Assembly (NCBI GenBank): GCA_964434165.1
Contig: CAYSUS010000015.1
Coordinates: forward strand, 27,280-91,279
From: CAYSUS01 sp964434165
GTDB taxonomy: Bacteria > Planctomycetota > Planctomycetia > Pirellulales > Thermoguttaceae
Reading direction: 5' to 3'
DNA length: 64,000 bases
Shown here: piece by piece, positions 35,983-44,115 of the stretch
Position numbering within the stretch: position 1 is the first letter of the stretch
Layout: the number at the start of each line of letters is the position of its first letter
The notes under the pieces: generated by a model
What the model saw: only the letters and a program-made list of their open reading frames with translations
Told to the model about the DNA's origin: nothing
Database searches by the model: none
Translations under genes and position numbers: made by a program

Positions 35983-38067
35983 ATGGGTTGCTCGTCAGCC
36001 GCTTGGGCGCGCATCTCGCGCTGGTTGCTGCCCGCAGCCGCGGTTGCGGGGATCGCCGCTTCCGCGCCGTCGGCCGCGGCGGGGATCACCTACGAAGCGA
36101 CGGTGCTGGCGGACGGCCCCGTAGGGTATTGGCGATTCGAGGAGACGACCGCGCTGGACCCCGTGGCAGACTCCGCCCCGGCCGGCGGCGCCCAGGACGG
36201 CGCGTACGGCGGAACGGCCGCGCTGGATCCGCTGGGACGGGTGGGGCAGGCGATGCGCGTCACCCCGGGGGGCGGGACGGGCGGCTTCGCCGACGTGCCC
36301 GTGCCCATCACCGCGAGCTTCACCGCCGAGGCCTGGGTCAAATCGGCCACGGCCAGCTACAACGCCAACGGATGGATGCCCAACCGACGCAGCGCGAACG
36401 GATTCTTCATGCATCCCAACGAGAACTCCACGGCCTTTCGCGGGTTCGTGGTCAGCTCCAGCGGGGGCTCCTCGCAGGTCGCCCAGGTCGGCGTCGAGAA
36501 CATCCAGCTCTGGCACCATTACGTGGTGACCTACGACGACGCCACGAAGACCGGGCGCGTGCTCATCGACGGCATCGAGATGGGCAGCAGCACCTTTCCG
36601 GGACTGGTGCGCGATCCGTCGGCCGACATCAGCGTATCCATCGGGCGCGACACCTATTCGCCCGGATCGGCCGACCGCCAGGGCGACGGCTGGCTCGACG
36701 AGGTGGCCGTGTATCAGAGCCCCCTCGCCGCCGACGCGCTGGAGCGGCACTTCCTGGTGGGAATAAGCCCAGACTGGTACGACGCCGGGCTGCGGCGGTT
36801 CGCGGGGCCCGGCGACTTGGACCTCGACGGGCAGATGGTCTATGCCGTCGCGCTGGGCGACGGGTCCGCCGCGACGCTCGGCACGATCCGCGACGCCACC
36901 TTCACCGGCGAGGGCGTGGCCGGCGTGAGCGTGTCGGCCGATTCGGCGCTTGGCGCCTGGGGCACCCGACCCGACTACGGCCCGACCGCGGAGGACGACG
37001 TGCTGGCCACGGCGATGCACTCGGTGCGATACGATTCGGGCGCCAACGCGACGCTCGACCGCGTGGACGTCGGCCTGAGCGTGATTCCCAGCGCCACCTA
37101 CAAGGTTCAGATGCTCTTCTCGGAGAACGACCCGAACGTCCTCCCCGGGCAGCGGCTGTTCGACGTGGCCGTGGAGGAGACGGGGCTGTCGTTCGACGAG
37201 TTCGACGCCCGCTACGCCCAGGGCCCCACGGTCGGCGGCGCGCCCACGCGGGGCATCGTGGTCACGCAGGAGGCGTACGCCTCCGACCCGCAGCTCAATC
37301 TCTCGGTGCTCCGCGGCAGCACGGGCACGAACCAGGACCCGATCCTCGGCGGCGTCACCCTGGAGCTGCTCCACAACCCGGTGTTCCACGGCCCGGAGGA
37401 TCTCGACTTCTTCGGCGATTTCGTGTACGCGATCGACGCGGGGGTGAATAGCGGCGACACGATCGGACGGATCGGCGACGCGGTATTCACCGGCGAGCAG
37501 ACGCCCGGCGCGACGGTCCTCGCGGAGCGGCGCCTCGCCACGTGGAACCCCAGGCCGGAGTACGGCGACTCGTCGGAGGCCAACGTCCTGGAGGCCCTGA
37601 TGCACTCGATCGCCTACGACAGCAAGACGGATACCACCATGCCGGGCGTCGAGGTCAGCCTCCAGGTCGAACCGGGGCAGAAGTACCTGCTGCAACTGCT
37701 CTTCTCGGAAAACGCGAACACGACGCGGTCGTTCGACATCGAGGTCGAGGGCGAGCTGCTGATCGACGAGTACCAGATCAAGCTCATCACGCAGCAGACC
37801 GGCGGGGTGCCGACCGCGGGGGCCGTGTTCTCCCACGCGTTCTTCGCCGAAGACGATCTGTTCACGTTCCGGCTTCTCAACGGCAGCAGCCTGGGCAACG
37901 GCGACCCGATCCTCAACGCCTTCACGCTGCAGATCGTGCCGGAGCCCAGCTCGCTGGTCCTGCTCGGACTGGGCGCCCTGGGCCTGGCGCCTCTGCGCCG
38001 GCGAGGGCGTGGCCGGCGATCGCCCGACCTTCGGTCCAAGACGCGGCGTCTGAACTGCGTTGCGTGA
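35983..38067 (+). CDS. LamG plus duplicated malectin-like domain protein with PEP-CTERM tail
   Basis: A 694-residue secreted protein. Signal peptide to about 35; LamG-like domain about 35-260 (PVGYWRFEETTALDPVADSA, LWHHYVVTYDDATKTGRVLI). Then two related malectin-like domains, about 270-460 (DLDGQMVYAVALGDGSAATL, VLATAMHSVRYDS, VQMLFSEND) and about 465-650 (FFGDFVYAIDAGVNSGDTIG, VLEALMHSIAYDS, LQLLFSEN), an internal duplication. The tail VPEPSSLVLLGLGALGLAPL plus Arg-rich end is PEP-CTERM. AGGGAGGG before ATG 35983 fixes the start. Confidence 0.87.
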   Translation: MGCSSAAWARISRWLLPAAAVAGIAASAPSAAAGITYEATVLADGPVGYWRFEETTALDPVADSAPAGGAQDGAYGGTAALDPLGRVGQAMRVTPGGGTGGFADVPVPITASFTAEAWVKSATASYNANGWMPNRRSANGFFMHPNENSTAFRGFVVSSSGGSSQVAQVGVENIQLWHHYVVTYDDATKTGRVLIDGIEMGSSTFPGLVRDPSADISVSIGRDTYSPGSADRQGDGWLDEVAVYQSPLAADALERHFLVGISPDWYDAGLRRFAGPGDLDLDGQMVYAVALGDGSAATLGTIRDATFTGEGVAGVSVSADSALGAWGTRPDYGPTAEDDVLATAMHSVRYDSGANATLDRVDVGLSVIPSATYKVQMLFSENDPNVLPGQRLFDVAVEETGLSFDEFDARYAQGPTVGGAPTRGIVVTQEAYASDPQLNLSVLRGSTGTNQDPILGGVTLELLHNPVFHGPEDLDFFGDFVYAIDAGVNSGDTIGRIGDAVFTGEQTPGATVLAERRLATWNPRPEYGDSSEANVLEALMHSIAYDSKTDTTMPGVEVSLQVEPGQKYLLQLLFSENANTTRSFDIEVEGELLIDEYQIKLITQQTGGVPTAGAVFSHAFFAEDDLFTFRLLNGSSLGNGDPILNAFTLQIVPEPSSLVLLGLGALGLAPLRRRGRGRRSPDLRSKTRRLNCVA

Positions 38068-38315
38068 TCCCGGGAAAGGCGGTCGGGGCCCTTTTGTGCG
38101 AAGCACCCTTTGGGCCGTGCCGGCGAGAGGGTCGCGACCCCTTTTCCCTCCCAGGCGCGGGCCCGGCGGTTTCGCTTCCCGCCGGTGATCGGCCCGGTTG
38201 ACGACGCCGGTCGCGTCTTTGCATTCCGAGTGAGCTTCGGCGAAGATGGCCGGTTGAATTCGCCCGAGCCGGGACCCGGCCGGGCCATGGATCGCATGCC
38301 CGAGGGCCTTCTCCC

Positions 38316-40931
38316 ATGACCGTCTTCAAGCGCCGGGCGCGCCGCACGAGCAGGTTCTGCCTCGACGATGGCACCGGCGGCGGCCCACTCCCCTCATGGT
38401 GGAGATGGCCCGGGAGGTGGCATCCAAGAGCGCTCCTCCGCGCGGCCGTGGTGCTGCCTGCGCTGGCGGCGACCGCGGGAGCGGCCCGCTGCGAACCGCC
38501 GGCCAACCAGACCGCGGCGGCGGTCACGCTGGCACACGACGGACAGGCGCGGATGCCGATCGTCGTGACCGAGAGGGCCGGGCCCCTCACGCTTGCGGCG
38601 GCCGAGGACCTGGCGCGGTGCCTCGGGGTCATGACGGGCGCCGATTTCGCGATTCGCAGGGTTTCCGTAGGCAAAACGCCCGAAAGGGGCGTGATCCTCG
38701 GGTCGCTCGAGGAGCTGCCCGACCCGGCCCTGCGCAAGGCGCTCCACGTGTGGCCGAACCGCGACGGGGTGGAGGCCTTCGCCGTCCGTACCGAGCCCGG
38801 CCGCGTGCGGCTCGTCGGCGCCACGGACCTGGGCGCCTCGCACGCGGCGTACCGAATGCTCGAGGAGCTGGGCTGCCGATGGCTGTTCCCGGCGGGCGCG
38901 TGGGAGGTGATTCCCTCGCGGCCGACTCCGACCGTGTCGCTCCACCTGACGGACCGCCCCGCGATCCTCTCGCGGCGGATCTGGTGGGGTTGGGGCTTCT
39001 TCGACGCCCGATCCCGAAGCGATTACGAGGCCTGGGCCCGACGCAACCGCATGGCCCAGTCGCGCAAGATCCACTGCGGCCATGCCTGGCAGACGATCAT
39101 CGCCACCCACCGAGAGGCGTTCGACGAGCACCCGGAGTATCTCGCCCTGGTGGACGGCAAGCGGCGCGGCCCGCAGTTGTGCGTCTCCAACCCAGCCGTG
39201 CGCGCACTGGCCGTCGAGTACGCCCTCGACGCCCTGGCCAGGGACCCGGACCGGGACATGGTCTCGCTGGAGACCTCCGACGGCAGCGACCACTGCCAGT
39301 GCCGGGCGTGCCGCGAGCTGGGCAGCATTTCCGACCGGGCCTTCGGCCTGGCCAACGAGGCGGCCCGGGCCGTGGCGGCCAGGCATCCCGGCAAGATGGT
39401 CGGCATGCTCGCCTACAACGACCACTGCGAACCGCCGTCGTTCGCCCTGGAGCCCAACGTGTACGTGCAGTCCACCGCCGGCTTCATCCGCGGGCGTTAC
39501 ACGCACGAGGAGCTGATGGACCTGTGGCCGAAGGTCTGCCGCAACCTGGGCTTCTACGAGTACTTCTCGGTCTGGCTGTGGGACTTCGACATGCCGCCGG
39601 GCGGGCGCGGGGCCGACGTCGAGTACCTCGCCGGGCGGATCCGCCGCTACGCCGCGCTGGGCGCCACCAGCCTCGACGGCGAGAGCGGGAACAACTGGGG
39701 GCTCCACGGACGCGGGTACGTGCTGGCCAACCGGCTGATGTGGGACCCCCGCGCCGATGCCGACGCCGTGCTGGCCGATTTCTACCAGAAGGCCTTCGGT
39801 CCGGCGGCCGGGACGATGCAGCGCTACTACGAGCGCCTGGACCCGGGCCGCGGCCCGCTGGTCAGCGAGCACCTGCTGGGGATGGCCCTGCGGGACCTGG
39901 AGCAGGCCTCGCACGAGGCCGCCGCGCGCGATGACGTCCTCGCCCGGCTGCGGCACCTCAAGCAGTATCTGCACTACGTGCGCCTGCGTTGGGAGTACGA
40001 CCGGGCCGAAGGCGCCGACGCGCGCCGGGCCGCGGCCCAAGAGGCCTTCACGCACGCCTTCCGCACCCGCTACAGCTACATGAACCACTGGGCGGCGATG
40101 CGCTCTTCGTGGCTCCGCAAGGCCGCCGAGGAGCTCGATCGGCCCGAGTGGCTCAGCGACCCGCCGTGGCAGGAAGCGCCGCCTCCGGGCCCCGAGGAGA
40201 CCGAGCAGCAATTCCGCGACGACATGCGGCGGCTGCAGCCCGTGGACTTCCTGGAGCGGACCTTCTCCGACGATCTCGTCCTGGCCGGGCTGCCGTGCGA
40301 GAAGCCGGCGGCCCTGAAGCAGAAGTTCCAGCGCCCGGGCCGCTATGCCTGCCTGAGCCGCAAGGGAGAGCCGATCGAGGTGACGGTCACCACCGGCGAG
40401 ATCGCCTGGTACCGCGACCGCGCGCCCGCCGCGTGGCGCGTGCGCGACCGCAGCGGCAAGGACCTAGATGCCGGACGCCTGCCCCAGGACGGCGACGCCC
40501 ACCGGCTGCGCGTGACCGTGCCCGAAGCCGGCCTGTACTGGCTGGACTTCGACGACCAGTCGGCCGGATGGTCGATCACCGCCGAGGCGGGCAGGCCCGT
40601 CTGCCTGGCCCTCGGGCGCGACGACTATGCCCGGAGCCTGGGCCAGATGCAGCGCGTGTATTTCTTCGTGCCTCGCGGCACGCGACGGGTGGACTATTTC
40701 TGGAGCGGCCGGCCGCACGAGGTGCTCGGCCCGGACGGCAAGCTGCTCGCCGAGGTCGGCGCGCGCGGCACGATCGTCCGCATCGACGTGCCCGACGGCG
40801 CGGACGGGGCGGCCTGGTCGTTCTCCCGGCTGCCGACCGGCCAGCTCTGGCTGCTGAACTGCCCGAACCTGCTGGCCGCGTCGCCCGACGCCCTGCTCGT
40901 GCCGCGCGAGGTAGCCGCGCCGCCGCCCTGA
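38316..40931 (+). CDS. DUF4838 protein (shorter paralogue)
   Basis: An 871-residue protein paralogous in architecture to the one at 14526. A hydrophobic segment at about 40-60 (LLRAAVVLPALAATAGAA) is a likely signal; the start is uncertain because the preceding 38 residues are basic and low complexity. About 75-160 is a GH67N-like alpha/beta domain (LTLAAAEDLARCLGVMTGAD). The DUF4838 core (about 210-540) has LETSDGSDHCQCRACRELG, which parallels the C-x-C-x2-C site of the paralogue. The C-terminal part is beta-rich with no CBM9-like or TPR module. Function unknown; probably surface glycan handling. Confidence 0.82.
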   Translation: MTVFKRRARRTSRFCLDDGTGGGPLPSWWRWPGRWHPRALLRAAVVLPALAATAGAARCEPPANQTAAAVTLAHDGQARMPIVVTERAGPLTLAAAEDLARCLGVMTGADFAIRRVSVGKTPERGVILGSLEELPDPALRKALHVWPNRDGVEAFAVRTEPGRVRLVGATDLGASHAAYRMLEELGCRWLFPAGAWEVIPSRPTPTVSLHLTDRPAILSRRIWWGWGFFDARSRSDYEAWARRNRMAQSRKIHCGHAWQTIIATHREAFDEHPEYLALVDGKRRGPQLCVSNPAVRALAVEYALDALARDPDRDMVSLETSDGSDHCQCRACRELGSISDRAFGLANEAARAVAARHPGKMVGMLAYNDHCEPPSFALEPNVYVQSTAGFIRGRYTHEELMDLWPKVCRNLGFYEYFSVWLWDFDMPPGGRGADVEYLAGRIRRYAALGATSLDGESGNNWGLHGRGYVLANRLMWDPRADADAVLADFYQKAFGPAAGTMQRYYERLDPGRGPLVSEHLLGMALRDLEQASHEAAARDDVLARLRHLKQYLHYVRLRWEYDRAEGADARRAAAQEAFTHAFRTRYSYMNHWAAMRSSWLRKAAEELDRPEWLSDPPWQEAPPPGPEETEQQFRDDMRRLQPVDFLERTFSDDLVLAGLPCEKPAALKQKFQRPGRYACLSRKGEPIEVTVTTGEIAWYRDRAPAAWRVRDRSGKDLDAGRLPQDGDAHRLRVTVPEAGLYWLDFDDQSAGWSITAEAGRPVCLALGRDDYARSLGQMQRVYFFVPRGTRRVDYFWSGRPHEVLGPDGKLLAEVGARGTIVRIDVPDGADGAAWSFSRLPTGQLWLLNCPNLLAASPDALLVPREVAAPPP

Positions 40932-40933
40932 CC

Positions 40934-40971
40934 GGCGGCAGGCCTCGTGATCGACCCGGAGGCCTGCCGCC
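40934..40971. terminator. Bidirectional terminator-like hairpin between convergent genes
   Basis: A perfect 13-base stem GGCGGCAGGCCTC (40934-40946) and GAGGCCTGCCGCC (40959-40971) with a 12-base loop sits 3 bases after the stop of the plus-strand DUF4838 gene and 40 bases beyond the end of the minus-strand gene. No T tract. Confidence 0.7.
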
Positions 40972-41011
40972 AGTTGCGGCCATCGCCCATCGCCGCTGCC
41001 GCGACGGGCGA

Positions 41012-41926
41012 TCACGCCGTCCGCTTGAAGCGGCGCCGCAGCGACACCACCGTACCGACGATCGCCAGGCCCGCCAGGCCGACCAGAGCCGAGGGGGCGG
41101 GCACGCTGCCGTCGCCTGAGCCGGTGGCCATGAAGACCTCCCAGTCGTTGCCGTCGAAGCCCTCCCACACGACGGTCGGACCGTCCGTGCGAACGTTCGC
41201 ATCGTCGTAACTGTTGTCTGTCAACTGAACGGTGCTCGTCCCGTCGAAGACGAAGACCTCGTAGTCCGTGCCGTCCCAGCCGTACCACGCGACGGTCGAG
41301 CCGCTCAGGTGCGGTCTTTCGTCGTTGAAGTCATTGTCGGTCAGTTGGGTGATGCTGTCCCCGTCGTAAAGGAAGACCTCGTAGTCGTTGCCGTCGAAGC
41401 CGTACCAGACGACGTTGGAGCCGTCCATGCGCGGGTTGAGGTCTTCGTAATCGTTGTCGGTCAGAGGGACGGTGGCCGTGCCGTTGAACAGGACGATCTC
41501 GGTGTCCCCGGCGTTGCGGTCGTACTGCTCCCAGACGATGTTCGCGCCGTCCGCCCGCGCGTTCATGTCGTCCATATCCGTGTTGTCTGTCAGCGCCGTG
41601 ATGCTGCCCCCTTGATAGCGGACGATCTCCCAATCGCTCCCGTCAAAGATCTGCCACACGAGGTTCGTGCCGTCCACGCGCGGCCGGATGTCGTCGAAGC
41701 TGTTGTCGGTCAACTGCGTGGTCGTAACGCCGTCGAAGAGAAGGATCTCGAAGTCGTTGCCGTCGAAGCCGTACCATACGGCGCTGGATCCTTCGGGCCT
41801 CGGATTGAAGTCGTCGTACGCGTTGTCCGTCAACTGCTGGATGGTCCAGTCACCCTGGGCCGATCCGATCCCGATACCAAGCCACGTCGCACCCAACAAG
41901 ACCCCAAGATAGAGTCGCGCGGGCAC
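41012..41926 (-). CDS. Six-repeat beta-propeller-like protein with PEP-CTERM-like tail
   Basis: A 304-residue secreted protein. The signal peptide is at 1-26. The body is six tandem repeats of about 38-42 residues, each of the form LTDNxxDDxxPRxDGxxVVW YGFDGNDYEVFLYDG, compatible with a small beta-propeller or TolB-like fold; the Asp/Asn-rich loops may bind Ca2+. The C-terminus VPAPSALVGLAGLAIVGTVV plus RRRFKR resembles PEP-CTERM but has PAP in place of PEP. GTG 41926 has GGAGGG seven bases upstream. Confidence 0.8.
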   Translation of the reverse strand: MPARLYLGVLLGATWLGIGIGSAQGDWTIQQLTDNAYDDFNPRPEGSSAVWYGFDGNDFEILLFDGVTTTQLTDNSFDDIRPRVDGTNLVWQIFDGSDWEIVRYQGGSITALTDNTDMDDMNARADGANIVWEQYDRNAGDTEIVLFNGTATVPLTDNDYEDLNPRMDGSNVVWYGFDGNDYEVFLYDGDSITQLTDNDFNDERPHLSGSTVAWYGWDGTDYEVFVFDGTSTVQLTDNSYDDANVRTDGPTVVWEGFDGNDWEVFMATGSGDGSVPAPSALVGLAGLAIVGTVVSLRRRFKRTA

Positions 41927-41963
41927 TCTTGTGCCCTCCGGAGGTGGAGCTTTCCATACGCCA

Positions 41964-41980
41964 GTGTGCGTTCCGCACAC
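41964..41980. promoter_or_regulatory. Inverted repeat upstream of the propeller gene
   Basis: GTGTGCG (41964-41970) and CGCACAC (41974-41980) form a perfect 7-base inverted repeat with a 3-base centre, about 40 bases upstream of the GTG start. It could be an operator or a leader hairpin. Confidence 0.45.
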
Positions 41981-42446
41981 AGCGACGGCAACAAGATAGC
42001 GGCCGCCCCAGGCGTGGCCAACGGCCTGGGCAAGGCGCTCGCAAAACGCTAACGCGGAGTTTCGCAGCAGCGAAAGCGTCTTTCGCTGGGGCGCAAATCG
42101 CAGGGGGCTGCGGAGGGGAACGCCCGCCACCCATTTCGAGCCAAGGCCGTACCCGTCGCGGGCAACCGCCAGGGGCGCGTCGGCGAGGACCTCGTTGCTT
42201 CTGTGGCAAAGCGCGTGCAGGTGGCCGGGTGTACGGCTCGGGCAGGCAAGCTCTCTCGAATCGCTTTTCGCACCAAGGACGCCCCGGAATTCGGCGGCGC
42301 GCTGGACGGACCTGAGGTCCGATGGGCGAGGCGGCGCCCGGGTTGGGACGAAACACGCGCGACGGCGATTGGACGAAACTGAATCAGAAACCCCGGGTTA
42401 CACAGCGCGGCCGGGTTGCTGCCGGGCCTGCCCAGCGTGTTGGCGA
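41981..42446. other. No recognisable gene; GC-rich spacer
   Basis: About 470 bases between the propeller gene's upstream region and a transposase remnant. Open frames on both strands lack motifs. A GCGGAGTTTCGCAGCAGCGA stretch near 42053 echoes a similar short palindromic sequence near 2000 and is probably intergenic repeat material. Confidence 0.45.
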
Positions 42447-42698
42447 TCAGGCAGACGCGGCTGACGCCTCGAACTCGGCGCGCGGATCCGTTTCCCCGTC
42501 TTCCGATACCCGCCGCGTGCTGTTCCACGCCACGGTCGTGGTGGGCGCGGTCTCGCAGAGGCATTTCAGAATCGCGTCAAGCGTCTCCTCGACCGACTCC
42601 CGCACCACCTGGTCCACGTGGCCCCGACGCTGCTCCTCGTCGATCCGAATCACCCGCGGAATATCCGCAACCTCCGTTTCCTCTGCTACCCTTGTCAT
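42447..42698 (-). pseudogene. 5' remnant of an IS256-type transposase gene
   Basis: From ATG 42698 the frame reads MTRVAEETEVADIPRVIRID, then EEQRRGHVDQVVRESVEETL and DAIL, the conserved N-terminus of one IS256-type transposase subgroup (RxDExxxRGHxxxVVRxxVEETLNAxL). After DAIL the similarity moves to another frame (DRGVEQHAAGIGRR resembles the D-R-V-D-T-R-A-G segment) and then disappears. The DDE catalytic part is absent. A dead fragment of about 60 codons. Confidence 0.6.
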
Positions 42699-42764
42699 GG
42701 CGGTTCTCCAGTTCTGGTCGTGTCCTACGACTCTCACTCTCACTACCAACTGTAGAACCGCCAT
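42697..42764. repeat. 11-bp inverted repeat at the transposase remnant
   Basis: ATGGCGGTTCT (42697-42707) and AGAACCGCCAT (42754-42764) are perfect inverted copies 46 bases apart. One arm overlaps the transposase start codon. This could be a hairpin in the transposase leader or part of the element's terminal region. Confidence 0.6.
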
Positions 42765-42925
42765 TTTCCTTTGAGCGCACAAGTACAGACGTTATCGACA
42801 CCTCCCTCCAAACCCCGCCCCGGTCTGCCCGAAACCCCTGCATCGCATCGAGCAAATCCTCGCCGGCGCGTGAGCACCCAAGGCCGGGAACTCGCGGGCC
42901 ACCGTGGCAACCTGGTCTTGCCAAG

Positions 42926-44020
42926 TCATTTCACGGGGGCAGCGGTGCCTGGTCGGGACGCGCGGTAGGTCGCAGAGAGTAGTTGGACTTCCCCGGCAGG
43001 CCGTCGCGGGGTGGGCGCCAGCCGACGCGAGCTGTAGCCAAGGCGCATGAGCAACTGGGGGTAGTCCGATCGGCGCAGAAGGTCACGCAAGCCTACACGG
43101 AGCTCCGGAACTTGGATGACTTGGCTGAAGTAGCCCGCAACCACGTCTTGCGTCGCGGCCATGAGAAGGAGCCGGGCGAGCGCCTGACCTGCAGCCAGCC
43201 AGTGCGCCGCGTCGTCGGACTCGCTTCCCAGCACCATTAACACTGGCGACTCCAACACGAGCCGGCGGTCTCGGGCGGCCTGGTGCTTCCCCCAATTGAC
43301 GTACCGCACGAGCAAAGGCGCGAGATAGGATGCCACGAGCCACAGCCCCGTTGTGCTACCTGGAATTCCGTCTCGATGCCTGCCCAAATTGGGCCGCAGC
43401 CAAGACGACAGTTCCTTACGGTAGGCGGGGTCCGAAGCCAGGATCTTGTCGCCCTGTGATGCCAAGTCGGCGACCGATGTGCGACCGTCGTCGGAGGTGA
43501 TGAACTCCAGCCAGAGGCCCTTCTGGACGGCTACCTGACGAAGCAAAACGAGCAGCGATTCCGAGACGGGGCGGTCGTCGAACGGGCGGCGGCCCGTGCG
43601 GCGATGGGGCACGGCGTGCAGGAGCCGGTCGTCTTCTGGCGAGGGGCCCGAACCGCGCTCGACCTCCACGCGCGCCATGATGTTCTCGTTCCCGCCGGGA
43701 AAGACGTGCGTGTGCGGACGAAGCCGAAAGCACCGCAGGGCCAGCTCGAGGTGCGCAAGAGCCGCCCCACAACTGATAGTCATTTCACGCTGGGCAGGAT
43801 CGCACACGCGAAGCCAGCGGTTCTTGTCGGCGTGCAACTCGACCCAGGGCTCACCCACTCGAAAGAGCCAAGGCTGCGAGTTGTGGCTGGAGGGGGCCAA
43901 GACCGCATAGCTCAATGCATGACGTATCACGTCCGCTGCCTTCCCCGTGCGAGGAAGCTGCATCCGCGAGATACCCCATGGATCAACGGCCTTGGCGACC
44001 GATTTTGTCTTCGGGCTCAT
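42926..44020 (-). CDS. Acg-family nitroreductase-fold FMN protein
   Basis: A 364-residue protein: VIRHALSYAVLAPSSHNSQP WLFRV is the FMN-binding opening of the nitroreductase fold; MTISCGAALAHLELALR and RRTGRRPFDDRPV follow as in Acg (Rv2032-type) proteins, which have two fused nitroreductase-like halves, and WLAAGQALARLLLMAA TQDV closes the fold. Acg is thought to bind FMN without clear reductase activity. The start is placed at ATG 44020; there is no Shine-Dalgarno, but a promoter sits right in front. It is flanked by a transposase relic, so acquisition by transfer is possible. Confidence 0.82.
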   Translation of the reverse strand: MSPKTKSVAKAVDPWGISRMQLPRTGKAADVIRHALSYAVLAPSSHNSQPWLFRVGEPWVELHADKNRWLRVCDPAQREMTISCGAALAHLELALRCFRLRPHTHVFPGGNENIMARVEVERGSGPSPEDDRLLHAVPHRRTGRRPFDDRPVSESLLVLLRQVAVQKGLWLEFITSDDGRTSVADLASQGDKILASDPAYRKELSSWLRPNLGRHRDGIPGSTTGLWLVASYLAPLLVRYVNWGKHQAARDRRLVLESPVLMVLGSESDDAAHWLAAGQALARLLLMAATQDVVAGYFSQVIQVPELRVGLRDLLRRSDYPQLLMRLGYSSRRLAPTPRRPAGEVQLLSATYRASRPGTAAPVK

Positions 44021-44056
44021 GGCACGGATTATACCAGCGCCCGTCGGGGCAACCAA
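44021..44056 (-). promoter_or_regulatory. Strong promoter abutting the nitroreductase start codon
   Basis: On the minus strand: TTGGTT (44051-44056), 17-base spacer, TATAAT (44028-44033), then CCGTGCC and ATG. Transcription would begin at or next to the ATG at 44020, giving a leaderless or nearly leaderless mRNA, consistent with the missing ribosome site. Confidence 0.6.
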
Positions 44057-44115
44057 CGACCGACCGTCCCCACGGCAAGCCGCCAGGAACTCGACTCGCC
44101 CGAATGCACTCCGCC

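Noticed and set aside
42049..42564. 171-codon minus-strand frame as a continuation of the transposase
   Set aside because: Only a short DRGVEQHAAG stretch resembles the family; the rest has no similarity that I can see, so it is described as decay.
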